Assembly (NCBI GenBank): GCA_947579605.1
Contig: OX388317.1
Location: forward strand, 20,169,384-20,233,383
Origin: Athripsodes cinereus
Taxonomy: Eukaryota > Arthropoda > Insecta > Trichoptera > Leptoceridae
Reading direction: 5' to 3'
DNA length: 64,000 nucleotides
Numbering within the stretch: position 1 is the stretch's first letter; each line of letters begins with the position of its first letter. Shown piece by piece: positions 31,321-40,904 of this stretch. A program made the position numbers and the translations under genes. The notes beneath the pieces were generated by a model. That model was not told where the DNA came from. It saw only the letters and a program-made list of their open reading frames with translations, and did not search any database.

Positions 31321-32099
31321 GAATTTTATTCCACAGCAACTAAATATTATAAATAAAACAATTAATGCTACCAGAGTTTTTTTATTAAGAAATATGAGTA
31401 TTTGAAAACACCCTTTCACCCCGGATTTTCAGTAGTTGGGGAACTCCTATTTACTGATCCTTTCATTTAAGCCAACTTTTTTCTACTCGCAGGAGCGTGC
31501 TCCAGTGAGTAACATGAGAAACTGGCCAGCCAAATGCGTCTAGTAGGAATCTTAAGTACTACATTTACATCTATGTAAATTACGAAAACGTTCCTCTCGG
31601 AAGGGTAGAGAATGGAAGAAGAATTAAAGTGAAATAAATCTTCTGTAAATAAGTATGAGCAGAACATGTTAGAATTTGCTAGTTTTCAATAATTTCGTAT
31701 TCATAAATGCACGCTGTAATGCCAGCGCCACCTGTAGTCTAAAGAAGCAATGATAACAGTGGATTTCACGTGGTCATTTAATAATAACAATGTGCCACCC
31801 CCTAATGCCATACTAGATAGAGAGGTGGTCCATTGCGACCCAGCAGAACGATAAAATAGACCGTTGGGTCGTTATACCGTTGACTCACGATGGTGACACA
31901 TCATTGACTTATTAAACCATTGACATTTGTAATATTTAGACTTGCAATCTGATTTTCAAGCATGCACAATCAATAAAACCTAAAAACGTAACAACGACAC
32001 ATTTTAGTCAATATTATACTAAACGCCACAAATTATATTAAGTTTTTCTAAAATTTGCATGAGAGTTTGTCGTTTGTTTAAAAGAGATTCATAAATAAT
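31321..32099. other. Unannotated spacer
   Basis: No supportable gene or element. Confidence 0.45.
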
Positions 32100-32399
32100 T
32101 TTATAATCTGTTCTTAGGTGTTTTCGGGTTAGCAGCCGCGTACGTCGTGTTGGATATTCATTTTGCGTTTCAAATCGCTTGCTGGGGTCATCTTCGGGGA
32201 TTCTTTCGTGTCTTCTCTCCTATTACATATTATTTTGTTTCAACATATTACATCTTTTTTGCTTATTTGTGAGGAAGTTCCTTAGGATGACGTCAGCAAA
32301 CACGTCGGTACATAAATTACACATCCAACTCGTACGCCGCAAGAAATACGTTAACACCGAAGAACAAGCAAAGAATAACTTCTTAAATTTTAAATAATT
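32100..32399 (+). other. GC-richer block, possible Penelope-like end or leader
   Basis: Contains GTTAGCAGCCGCGTACGTCG and GGGGTCATCTTCGGGGATTC. On the minus strand CGAAGATGACC is followed about 14 nt later by GAAACGC, which loosely recalls hammerhead cores of Penelope-like repeats. A short plus-strand frame ends MTSANTSVHKLHIQLVRR then KKYVNTEEQAKNNFLNFK and a stop. Identity is unresolved. A LINE end is inserted just downstream. Confidence 0.25.
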
Positions 32400-32408
32400 A
32401 TAAAGGTG

Positions 32409-32661
32409 AGATTAGAAGGATATGCGACACGGAGGACATAGTGAGATGGAGTAGGAAGAGGAGACGATTCTGGAGAGACCATGTAGACATGATGGCTGAA
32501 AACATGATCGCCCACATTGCTGCAAAGAAGATACCGGCTGGCTCACGTTCACGAGGAAGACCACCAAAAAGATGGAAAGATAGCTGGTCCTCAGGGTCAC
32601 AAGAGGGAATCACTTCCGAAACAACAGATCGATGATCTATCACACGAGGAAGAAGAAGAAG
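32409..32661 (+). mobile_element. 5'-truncated LINE end with 9-bp target-site duplication
   Basis: ATAAAGGTG is duplicated at 32400-32408 and 32662-32670. The insert encodes an ORF2 C-terminus: IVRWSRKRRRFWRDHVDMM, HIAAKKIPAGSRSRGRPPKR, WKDSW, stop near 32636. It ends in GAGGAAGAAGAAGAAG. The GRPPKRW motif is typical of RTE/jockey-like ORF2 ends. Confidence 0.8.
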
Positions 32662-32670
32662 ATAAAGGTG

Positions 32671-34007
32671 GTAATTTATTATAGGTTTACGAATTGACTT
32701 GATAGTTCGTAGTCTCGCTGGTAACCTTACGGTATAGAAAATCCCTAGGCATCGCTCCCTTTAAACACCCCTTCATTATTTTCAGAATAGATATTTTTCA
32801 ATATTATTTCTTTCAGTATTATTTTTTAGTGGATCATTATGCCGGGATAATGGTGATTCTAAGGATTCATAGAAATTTAATGCGACTATTTGTAAGTCTA
32901 TTGTCGTTTATTTTATGTTTTATGAAAACTTTAACTTATAAAACCGCAAGTTTTCGTAATTTTTTTTCAATATTAACATTTTTTTTCTGAAATGATCCAT
33001 CGGATTTTTACTAAAAATTATAATGTTCATATTATTTTTATATGGATCGGTTGAAAGAAATCATTGTATTTTTAAGTTACCATAGTTTGTGATAGTGGAT
33101 TCATTTTTATGGCGCTGTCTCGGTGGCGTATTTTTAGTTACTTTGAAGTAAAGTTGAAACTCATAATAACAGCAAATAATACTGATAATAACCTAAATCC
33201 ATGTGGCATTATCTATATGGCAAAATGCATATCCCGCTAGTTTATAATACTTACTATAATCTTCAAAACGCTGCCATTACATAATATTCAATAGGTGGTA
33301 AAATGTAAACAAGATGGCCGCCATACAAACAGCTGATTATTATAATAATAGTACCTAGTAAACCAACGTCAATCAGCTGTTGTTCTTCCACCATGTAAAC
33401 ACGGCTTAAATGGAGTAGTCAAAGCGGAATAAATCCCGCAGTAATATTGAAATTCACTACCGAATCATTATTAGTGTTAAAATGAACTATATGAAAACTA
33501 TTTTTACACTATGATACTCAAGTTGAATCCTTTTTATTTATTCATTTGTTTGTACCAAATGATATTTATGAAACTTCGATCAAAAAATCAACAAGTAAGT
33601 ATATCCAAAAAAGTACATGTATTTTATGTGTTTGAAAATTGATATTTTTTTACAACAGTAAGCTTTGTGCATGTTTTTTTCTACAAAAAAAAAATACTTT
33701 TGTGAAAATGACGTCCCTCAATTTTTTCTTTCGTTTAGTTCTTTCACAGTGCACCATTCTTGCAACACATGTTAATATTAGTATGTGAAATATTTACTTT
33801 TATTATTAAATTATTATAGAGCAAACAGATTTCAACTAAATGACAATCACCTGTAATTGAAATAATTTATTGGTTTAGTAACAATACTGGGTGGTTGTGA
33901 AAATGTATGATCTTTTTAATGATAGAATTATTTTTGTGCATTTTATCGACAAAAAAAAACTAGATACCTTATATCTATTCAAAAAACGCTAGAATTCTGC
34001 TTCTATT
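32671..34007. other. Mostly unannotated spacer
   Basis: At about 33303-33412 a weak foldback is visible: TGTAAACAAGATGG / CCACCATGTAAACACGG in loosely related form, and AACAGCTGATT / AATCAGCTGTT inverted. The rest shows nothing. Confidence 0.4.
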
Positions 34008-34205
34008 ACTATACCATCGCAGTATATCACACAAGTAAGGTAGCCAGCGGATCAGCTGCATGTAATAAACACGCAAGTTGCTCTCTCCATTCCAATGAAA
34101 ATGAGGAAGGGTGACAAACCTCATCGCTGAGTTTAAGATATAAAATATATCTATTTTTTCGATCCCCGAAGAGTGAGAGACCCAATTCTTTGGCATTCAT
34201 AACAT
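34008..34205 (-). mobile_element. SINE-A, near full length, diverged
   Basis: CTATACCATCGCAGTATATC, CAAGTAAGGTAGCCAGCGGA, GCATGTAATAAACACGCAAG, TTGCTCTCTCCATTCC, ATCGCTGAGTTTAAGATAT, GAGTGAGAGACCCAATTCTT. Confidence 0.7.
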
Positions 34206-34774
34206 GATTTCATTAAAATTGTGTGATGGCGCTTTATAATATCTTCACAGAGAGTAAATTTTATCGTCGTTGCATATTCAAAAAGAGGTAGGTATGTGCG
34301 AATATTTTTATTTAGGTATACTCTTTAAAAACTGTTCATTAGGGAATTAAAATAGTTGTTTGGACTTTTTATTGGCATGTGATATTATTTTAAAGTATTG
34401 ATTTTTAATATTTGATACTAAGAATCACTTTATAAAATGGTTATGATATTAGTTATGTTCAAATAATCAGTTTATTCTAGAAATGTCAAAACATTTGCAA
34501 AATCACATACCCCTTTTTGAATACGCAACGATGTTATATTAATCGACGATACTTGTTTTACAGTGTGCAATGGCTTTATACACGTAGGTACCGACGTTTT
34601 AGCCGTGATAAACAAAGTCCCTTGAACAAGTACGTACATAATTTTAGTGCGCCCTCATCAATAATTTGCGGTCAATGCTGTCTGTATCCTACATAATACG
34701 CGTTCACTGATTGAAGCCTAACAACGCTCACATTAATTTCAGACATGAACGAATAATGACAATAATGAAATTTA
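34206..34774. other. Unannotated spacer
   Basis: Nothing recognised. Confidence 0.5.
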
Positions 34775-34935
34775 GAGTTCGTCGGTAGCCTGGAGGTAGA
34801 GTCTCGGCCTCGTGAACAAGGGGACCGTGGTTCGATCCCAGGTGCCGGCAAATTCCCCTTTCACGACACAAGCTTTTAGCTTACTGTGAAAGGTGTATAA
34901 GGTTGTATTTGGGTTTATAACAAAACCCAGATATA

Positions 34936-34972
<37 letters not shown>
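34775..34972 (+). mobile_element. tRNA-derived SINE, copy 1
   Basis: The head GAGTTCGTCGGTAGCCTGGA then GGTAGAGTCTCGG supplies an A-box, and GTGGTTCGATCCCAGG is a good B-box, so the element carries an internal pol III promoter. The body runs ACGACACAAGCTTTTAGC, GTGAAAGGTGTATAAGG, GGGTTTATAACAAAACCCAG to a run of 30 A. Other copies are at 46176-46364, 54041-54205 and 60180-60745 (minus). The long pure A tail suggests a young copy. Confidence 0.85.
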
Positions 34973-34974
<2 letters not shown>

Positions 34975-34999
34975 ACAGGTTGGTACATACTACTACATA

Positions 35000-35240
35000 T
35001 TTCGTGGAGTCCCTGATAAAGATTAGATCTTTTTTACAAGTTCTCGAGTGTCCTGTTAAGGGCAGGTGTTCGTGAAACTTGTAAAACAATTAACATCTAT
35101 AATTTATTCAGATTGAGTTTTGCCTCCTACCCTGAATGTTTAGAATTTTTAAGTCAATACGTGCCAATGCACGTAGCAGACAATAAGGATTTTTATTTTG
35201 TGCGATTATTCAGCTGACTGGTAGGTGTGTAGTAATATTA
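35000..35240 (+). mobile_element. SINE-A, diverged
   Basis: TTTCGTGGAGTCCCTGATAA, GTGTCCTGTTAAGGGCAGGT, GTTTTGCCTCCTACCCTGAA, then a degraded 3' half. It lies immediately downstream of the tRNA SINE poly-A. Confidence 0.65.
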
Positions 35241-35976
35241 GTAGTTCTTAAAAAAAGTCACCGTGGATATACTACAAATAAGTGTTTTATTTTAATTAGT
35301 AGTTCTTATTTATAAAGGCGCATATTCGAACAAAAAGAAGATGGATAGACTGATATTAGAGTCTAAAACTTTCAATTGACATATCTCACGTTCAACTCCA
35401 CCCACTGCCGACCAGCTTCACCTTCACGACACAAGCATATTGCTTACTTGTTATTTGTCTAGGATAAAAAAACGTATTCAACTAATCCCTTTTTCTGTTC
35501 AAATAAGAGTGTTGAATGTTGAATCCATGTGATAAATGTCTATTAGCCGAAACCGTCTACTTTGGAGCACTAAAGGTAAACAGATAGAGTTACTTACTAA
35601 CCATAAGCTTTCTTCCCTTTACTACTGAATATTTATAGGTCTCCTTAAAAAAAATAATCTATCAAGTACCTAACACGGTAGCACTGCTTTCCCAGATATC
35701 AGCCCATATCATCAATTCAAGTTATTAAGGCCTACTTCATGCGATTGTCTCCACTCCAGATTTTTAGGAGTCCGTTAATCTTCCTTTCTTCTTGTCATAT
35801 GATAAACCCATTGCTATTTTAGTTTGGAGATAATATCGATAATATACATGATCAATGTTTGAATTCCAATGAACTAATTGATAACGTAAAAAAATTACAA
35901 GTAGGTACTAGGTGTAAATATATAAACGGTAAAATTACGTAATTATAGCTTATATGCGAAAAAGCGCTAAGCGGAA
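35241..35976. other. Mostly unannotated spacer
   Basis: GTCACCGTGGATATACTACA near 35260 is a short repeat shared (inverted) with 16078 and 23315. Otherwise nothing. Confidence 0.4.
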
Positions 35977-36063
35977 ACCATAAAATATATATATATATAA
36001 TCGTATGGCATGTATGGCGCTATAAATCATAAAAATCACTAAAAACAAAAATCATAAAAAAAA

Positions 36064-36150
36064 ATGTCAGAGGTAAAATTGTAAAAAAAAATGTCAAAAA
36101 GATAAAATTGTAAAAAAAAAACATGTCAGAAAGTTAAATTGTAAAATAAA
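36064..36150 (-). repeat. Tandem units in LINE 3' UTR
   Basis: Three units of 27-32 bp starting at 36064, 36091 and 36123. Each shows ATGTCA(G/A)A, then (A/T)AAATTGTAAAA on the plus strand. On the element's own strand this is TTTTACAATTT...TGACAT. Short 3' UTR repeats are known to matter for template recognition in some LINEs. A role here is inferred. Confidence 0.75.
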
Positions 36151-36183
36151 ATACAATCGCAAAATATTTAAAATTTATAAAAT

Positions 36184-39100
36184 TTATAAAATGACTCTTG
36201 TATCCCTCAGCCAAATTCTGGCTTCGGTTGTCAGATTACTAAAACCTTCCATCACACCGTGGAACCTATAAATAGGGCAATCAGCAACAATATGTTGCGT
36301 GGTTTGTGATGTTGCCCCGCAATCGCAGCTAGGGTCGGCAATGTACCCCCATTTATGGCGCTCCGCTGCGCTTCTGCTGCAGTCCGTTCTAATGCGGTTC
36401 AATCTCACCCACTCCCTACGGTCCAACGTAAAACCATCAAGTCTTTTGGTTGGGTCTGTTACTAAGTATTTATTTTTTGTGTTTTTACTATCCCATTCAT
36501 TCCGCCATGCCTGTTCCGCATTGAAGTTACCATTTTCCAGGACCTGTGCTCTGGACCAGAACGGCCTTCTTGATTTTAATCTAGTATTCGGAATGTCTCT
36601 TAAGGTCGTGTTAAGGAGAGAGGTGTTGTCGCGCGCCCTCGTCCACTCCCGCAGCGTTGAGGTACTTCTACGAAGGTGAGGAGGTTCAATGTTCGCCAGG
36701 ACGGGTAGCCACTGGCACTGGGTGGGTTTCAATGATCCGGAAATGGTTCTCATTGTGGTATTGAGTCGGATATCCACTTTCTTAGTATGGGCACTTCCAT
36801 CCCATATTGGGGCGCAATATTCTGCGGTGGAATACACAAGCGCCAGTCCCGCAGTACGTAGTGTCTCGGCATTAGCTCCCCATCCCGACCCCGCCAGCTT
36901 CTGGATGACGTTATTTCTAGTTTTTAATTTACCGCAGAGTGAGTCAATATGTTTCCTATAAGCTAGGGTACGATCAAGAGTGACACCCAGATATTTCGGG
37001 TATTCGGTCTGGTTCAAAAGAACTCCCTCAAAAAGCACGTTAATTTTGGTCTTCGACTGCATGTTGTTGAGGTGGAAGATGGAAACCTCAGTTTTATTAG
37101 GATTAGGCTTTAGCCTCCAGTCTCTAAAATACGTTGAGAGCCTCTCCAAATCACGCTCCAACTTTTGGGCGCCTGTGTTCAGGTCTTTGTCCGCAGCCAA
37201 GAGGGCAATATCATCTGCATACTGGAACATGGTTGACTCTGTTCTGGGTATGTCATGCACGTAAAGGTTAAATAGCACAGGAGCCAATACTGACCCCTGG
37301 GGTAGACCATTATTAAGGACCTTGGTGCGACTCACTTTTCCATCTAATGAGACTCTTATGTATCTGCATGCCAACATGTTATCTAAGAGGTTCAGAACTC
37401 TACGGCATGGTATGGTTTTAGCGAGCTTTACCAGAAGACCATTACGCCATACGGTATCATAAGCTGCCGAAAGGTCCACGAAGGCTGCCGAGAATTTTAG
37501 TCCTCTCTGAAAGCCCGCTTCTATACTGCTGGTCAGAGCAAGCACTTGTTCGCTGCAGTCTCTGCCAGCACGAAAACCCGCCTGTTCGATTGGGACAACT
37601 GTGTCTATGGATGGGCCAATTCGCTGTAGTAAGAGTCTCTCCAAAAGTTTGTAGGGAACACATAGCAGAGAGATAGGTCTGTAGTGGCCTGGATTACTTC
37701 CGTCTTTACCTGGCTTGAGGATAGCAATAATTCTAGAGTGTTTCCAAATCTTTGGGAGTTTACTTGATCTCATTATTTCATTCATAAGTTTTAGCAACCA
37801 TTCTTTAGCACTGGGGCCCATGTTTCTAATAAATTCAGGATAAATTTCATCCATACCAGCCGCTTTTCCGCATTTTATATTTTTTAGCGCTAATTCCAGT
37901 TCCGTAAGCGAGAAATCCCTGGAAAAGTTGTTGTTGTTGTCCGATGTTTTGGATTTATGATTTTTTAGGTCATAGTTGATCTCTCTAACCCGCTCTTTAC
38001 TAACAGAGATTCTGGAGGTCGACACCATGTGCTGAACGATGTCATCTGCGGTAACCAATGTAGCTGATGATAGACTTGGGAGTTTAGGTGGAGCAGCTCC
38101 CAGTTTCCGTAGTGTGGTCCAGGCCTTTCGGCTGGAATGGCGGAAATCCATGTTTTTCAAACACTCATTCCATCTTTCCTGACGTCCGTGATTTAGGGCC
38201 TCTAAGAGCGCATCAGCAACCGTTCCATCGTGGGTTTCTTGGTACCTTTTAAACAGATCTTCGCAGGTTTCATTCCAGGCCGGTATGTATTCCTTACGGT
38301 AACCTCGCGGGATATGCTTTTTTGCCGTTGATATGACTGCTCCCACAAATCTATCATAGCAGTTTATTTGGCAAGGTATGTATTTTATGACATGATCTAG
38401 GTCTCTTGCAAAGCATTCCCATTTAGCCTTTTTAAAATTCCACCTAGGTAGAGGAATTGTGGAAGTAAGAGGGACGCGAATACCGTTACTGACTATAACA
38501 GGGCGATGTTGCGAATGGGGGAAATCATCCAACACAATGCGCGTGGCTTTATCGTTAATATTTGTGTTTGGACTCGTCACAAAACTAAGGTCAGGTGTAT
38601 AATCCTTCCTCCAGCGAGCTGAGCGGAAGGTTCCTTTGTCTTTAGCACAATATAAAAGGTCTATTTCATTCAGCTGCGCCCACTCGCTAATGATGTCCCC
38701 GTTACGATCCGATCGGTCGTACCCCCATGTTTCGTGGTGGCTGTTGAAATCTCCCACGTACACTGCTGGATGTTCGTAGGGCGGGAGAGGAGGTGTAGGC
38801 CATATATCGTTTGGTGGTTTGTATACATTAGTTATCTTGATTTGGTCCACTTCGATAGTGATGGAGAATATGTTGTGATCAGTGCTACAATTTAGGACGT
38901 TAATTTTGTCTAGGTTGGATCTAACATAGGTGGCTATACCATACACGTCGCTGTGTACGGCTGCCACAAGGGAGAACCCAGGTATATGTCCTCTCCTGTT
39001 TAGGTCCTCATCGTCCTTTGTATGTGTCTCTTGAATTGCTAATACATCTACATTATGTTTACTCAGCAAGCGCGCTAGCAACTCGCATTTGGGCAGGGAT

Positions 39101-39216
39101 ATTCCCTCTATATTAAAATGACAAATATTCAAACAATTTTCTATGTTGCGAGTCAAATAGCCCTGAGAAGGACTGTTATTATTATAACTTCTTGTAGCTT
39201 TCTTCTTGTATCTCAT
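36184..39216 (-). CDS. LINE ORF2: endonuclease-reverse transcriptase, intact
   Basis: A 1010-residue protein. Residues about 28-245 form an APE-type endonuclease: NICHFNIEG (N31), IQETH (E63), VGDFNSHHETWG (D156, N158) and SQHRPV (H237), the residues that nick the target DNA. Residues about 440-700 form the reverse transcriptase: KPGKDGSNPGHYRPISLL, FVDLSAAYDTVW (D581), NGLPQGSVLAPVLFN and FQYADDIALL (YADD 666-669, the catalytic pair D668/D669). A C-terminal C964-x-C966-x8-H975-x4-C980 motif follows. Length and domain order fit the jockey/I-like group, but I cannot fix the clade. The start ATG overlaps the end of a probable ORF1 in another frame. All recognisable catalytic residues are present, so the protein could be active if expressed. 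Confidence 0.93.
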   Translation of the reverse strand: MRYKKKATRSYNNNSPSQGYLTRNIENCLNICHFNIEGISLPKCELLARLLSKHNVDVLAIQETHTKDDEDLNRRGHIPGFSLVAAVHSDVYGIATYVRSNLDKINVLNCSTDHNIFSITIEVDQIKITNVYKPPNDIWPTPPLPPYEHPAVYVGDFNSHHETWGYDRSDRNGDIISEWAQLNEIDLLYCAKDKGTFRSARWRKDYTPDLSFVTSPNTNINDKATRIVLDDFPHSQHRPVIVSNGIRVPLTSTIPLPRWNFKKAKWECFARDLDHVIKYIPCQINCYDRFVGAVISTAKKHIPRGYRKEYIPAWNETCEDLFKRYQETHDGTVADALLEALNHGRQERWNECLKNMDFRHSSRKAWTTLRKLGAAPPKLPSLSSATLVTADDIVQHMVSTSRISVSKERVREINYDLKNHKSKTSDNNNNFSRDFSLTELELALKNIKCGKAAGMDEIYPEFIRNMGPSAKEWLLKLMNEIMRSSKLPKIWKHSRIIAILKPGKDGSNPGHYRPISLLCVPYKLLERLLLQRIGPSIDTVVPIEQAGFRAGRDCSEQVLALTSSIEAGFQRGLKFSAAFVDLSAAYDTVWRNGLLVKLAKTIPCRRVLNLLDNMLACRYIRVSLDGKVSRTKVLNNGLPQGSVLAPVLFNLYVHDIPRTESTMFQYADDIALLAADKDLNTGAQKLERDLERLSTYFRDWRLKPNPNKTEVSIFHLNNMQSKTKINVLFEGVLLNQTEYPKYLGVTLDRTLAYRKHIDSLCGKLKTRNNVIQKLAGSGWGANAETLRTAGLALVYSTAEYCAPIWDGSAHTKKVDIRLNTTMRTISGSLKPTQCQWLPVLANIEPPHLRRSTSTLREWTRARDNTSLLNTTLRDIPNTRLKSRRPFWSRAQVLENGNFNAEQAWRNEWDSKNTKNKYLVTDPTKRLDGFTLDRREWVRLNRIRTDCSRSAAERHKWGYIADPSCDCGATSQTTQHIVADCPIYRFHGVMEGFSNLTTEARIWLRDTRVIL

Positions 39217-39358
39217 ATTTAGGGTCTTCCGTTTCTTCTTTAGCTTTTTCTTCTTTATAGCGCCTTATTGCTGTGTTGCAGCACCAATCGTTTGTCTGTC
39301 TGCTTAAACCCGGGGTAGACCACGTGGAGGTCGACAAACATCCTACCCCACAAACATC
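39182..39358 (-). pseudogene. C-terminal remnant of LINE ORF1
   Basis: In a different minus-strand frame, about 58 codons run open from the element's 5' break to a TAA (39182-39184). They overlap the first codons of ORF2. The end is lysine/glutamate-rich (AIRRYKEEKAKEETEDPKYE then IQEESYKKL). Overlapping ORF1/ORF2 junctions are common in LINEs. No RNA-binding motif is retained because of truncation, so assignment is by position only. Confidence 0.45.
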
Positions 39359-39377
39359 CTACCCCATACCATAAAAT

Positions 39378-40317
39378 CATAGGCAAGTACCCACTTCATA
39401 GATAAGTTGTAGTGATGTGCAGAAAAAATGTGTGAATATTCTTCGTACCTATGTTAGAAATTTGGTTTAGTTGGAAATAATCGCGTATTTGTGTGAGCTT
39501 GTTTTTCTGTTGAAATCTGGCAACAAAGGAGTAGAAAAATAAAAAAGTCAACTTGGATATTTTCCGAAATACCTATACATACGTGATGAGATCGGCGAAG
39601 TATTTCCAAATACCAAAATGAAATTTTGAAATGTTCCGTATTTACTTAAATTTCTCAAAGTGCCAAATCATGAAAATTCTAGAGCAAAAAATATCCTGTT
39701 CACAGCCATGATTACATCAATATGGTATTCGCATTTGCAAATATCACGACCTGACATTCACATTCGCAAATACGCTCGTCTACAAACTCTACACTACTCA
39801 TGAATGTATAACCTTTATCAACGGACAGCAGAAGAGAGAGAGAGACAGAAATCTTCACTCTCTGCGTTCACCGAGTTGTGTGGATGCGGTTCATGGAAAA
39901 TTATGATTTTCGTCACATCACTAAGACAGAGGCGTAATCAGGAATACGTCCGATTTAGTATGCACTGTATGAGAATGAGTGTGGTAACGTATTACACTAT
40001 TATTATTGCTGTAGCATAATTCCTTTGAGTTTCCATCCTGTTTGCAATGGTCTCCATTTGGGTACTACACATACACACAGCAGTATCCGCTTGATAAACA
40101 AACGATCGCTAATTAGTTTGGCCGCTTCAGCAAACTATTGCTTCGTTGTGAATTGAATATGTAGGTACGTACCTATCTTTCTACTTATGAATTATACGGA
40201 GCCACTGGATAGTCCAAAACATACCAATAATTAATACCATACATGCATGTGCATTTGAACCTGCCAGCCTAAGCCGATTCGCAAGCATCAAGACACTATT
40301 CATGGTATGATAGTAAT
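39378..40317. other. Unannotated spacer
   Basis: A GA-rich tract (GAGAGAGAGAGACAGAAATC) at about 39833 and short frames of no recognised family. Nothing further. Confidence 0.4.
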
Positions 40318-40402
40318 AAACTTTATTGCACAATACTTAATTACAAAGTTATAAAATAATGTGATTGGCAAGTTTATCGCAGAAGCGATATTTTCCAACT
40401 AA
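40318..40402 (-). repeat. LINE 3' tail, GTTAG..GGAAGA family
   Basis: AGTAATAAACTTTATTGCAC, GGCAAGTTTATCGCAGAAGC and GATATTTTCCAACTAACAC: minus-orientation tail collinear with 48045-48170. Confidence 0.65.
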
Positions 40403-40494
40403 CACATAATTATGCTTTCTTCTGGGTGAGGAAGAAAAATGAATTATGCAGTCTTCTCTATGATTTATTTTTCTTATTCTATATTCTTCAATAT

Positions 40495-40680
40495 CATTAG
40501 CCTAACTGCATGTGACGAACATGCAGACGTCTTCTCCATGTCGACTAAATACAAAACATTCAGAATGTGTGAAATTCAAAAATATTGAATGTTTTATTTG
40601 TGATGTTTTTATGATTATTTGCCATTTACAAAACACTTGAATACTTGCAGAAAAGAGTGAGATACCTTTTTTGCCGCAAA
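40495..40680 (-). mobile_element. SINE-A, partial
   Basis: CTGCATGTGACGAACATGCA, ACGTCTTCTCCATGTCGACT, AACATTCAGAATGTGTGAAA, CTTGCAGAAAAGAGTGAGAT. The 3' terminal part is missing. Confidence 0.6.
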
Positions 40681-40706
40681 CTAATAAACAATTAGTAATA
40701 CAAGTA

Positions 40707-40891
40707 CAGTGGGCCTAGTCAAAACACATTTTAGCGTTACGTTTTCGTTCAAACGTGGACGACGTTGCGAGAACGCGTCAATTTTTGTAGCTACTTGTGT
40801 ATTTTTGCTACGAAAATTGACACGTTCTCCCAACGTTGTCTACGTTTGAACGAAAACGTAACGCTTAAATGTGTTTTGACTAGGCCCACTG
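40707..40891. mobile_element. 185-bp foldback MITE with CAGTGGGCC ends
   Basis: CAGTGGGCCTAGTCAAAACA is present at the left and, inverted, at the right. Inverted homology continues through ACATTT(A/T)AGCGTTACGTTTTC and almost the whole length. Flanks do not show a clear duplication. It is non-coding and sits at the edge of the family F foldback. A decayed relative is at 26165-26250. Confidence 0.75.
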
Positions 40892-40904
40892 TTAAGTGTT
40901 TAGA

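Larger units (their letters stand above)
35987..39367 (-). mobile_element. LINE with intact ORF2 and 10-bp target-site duplication
   Basis: ACCATAAAAT is present exactly at 35977-35986 and 39368-39377. Between them lies a 3381-bp minus-strand element. Its 3' terminus (low coordinates) is a short TA run after a 3' UTR with three tandem units. ORF2 is uninterrupted. At the 5' end only the tail of ORF1 remains, so the copy is 5'-truncated and lacks its promoter. Perfect duplication plus an open 1010-codon frame indicates a recent insertion. Confidence 0.9.

Noticed and set aside
32150..32220. Third hammerhead ribozyme (CGAAGATGACC...GAAACGC on the minus strand)
   Set aside because: The segment between the boxes does not form a stem II by eye, so I list it only as a loose resemblance.
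34810..34860. tRNA gene with a good B-box
   Set aside because: No acceptor-stem pairing, the sequence runs into a SINE body and poly-A, and it recurs at three other sites. It is a SINE head.
36299..37264. Several plus-strand frames of 90-126 codons
   Set aside because: They are antisense shadows of the intact LINE ORF2 on the minus strand.
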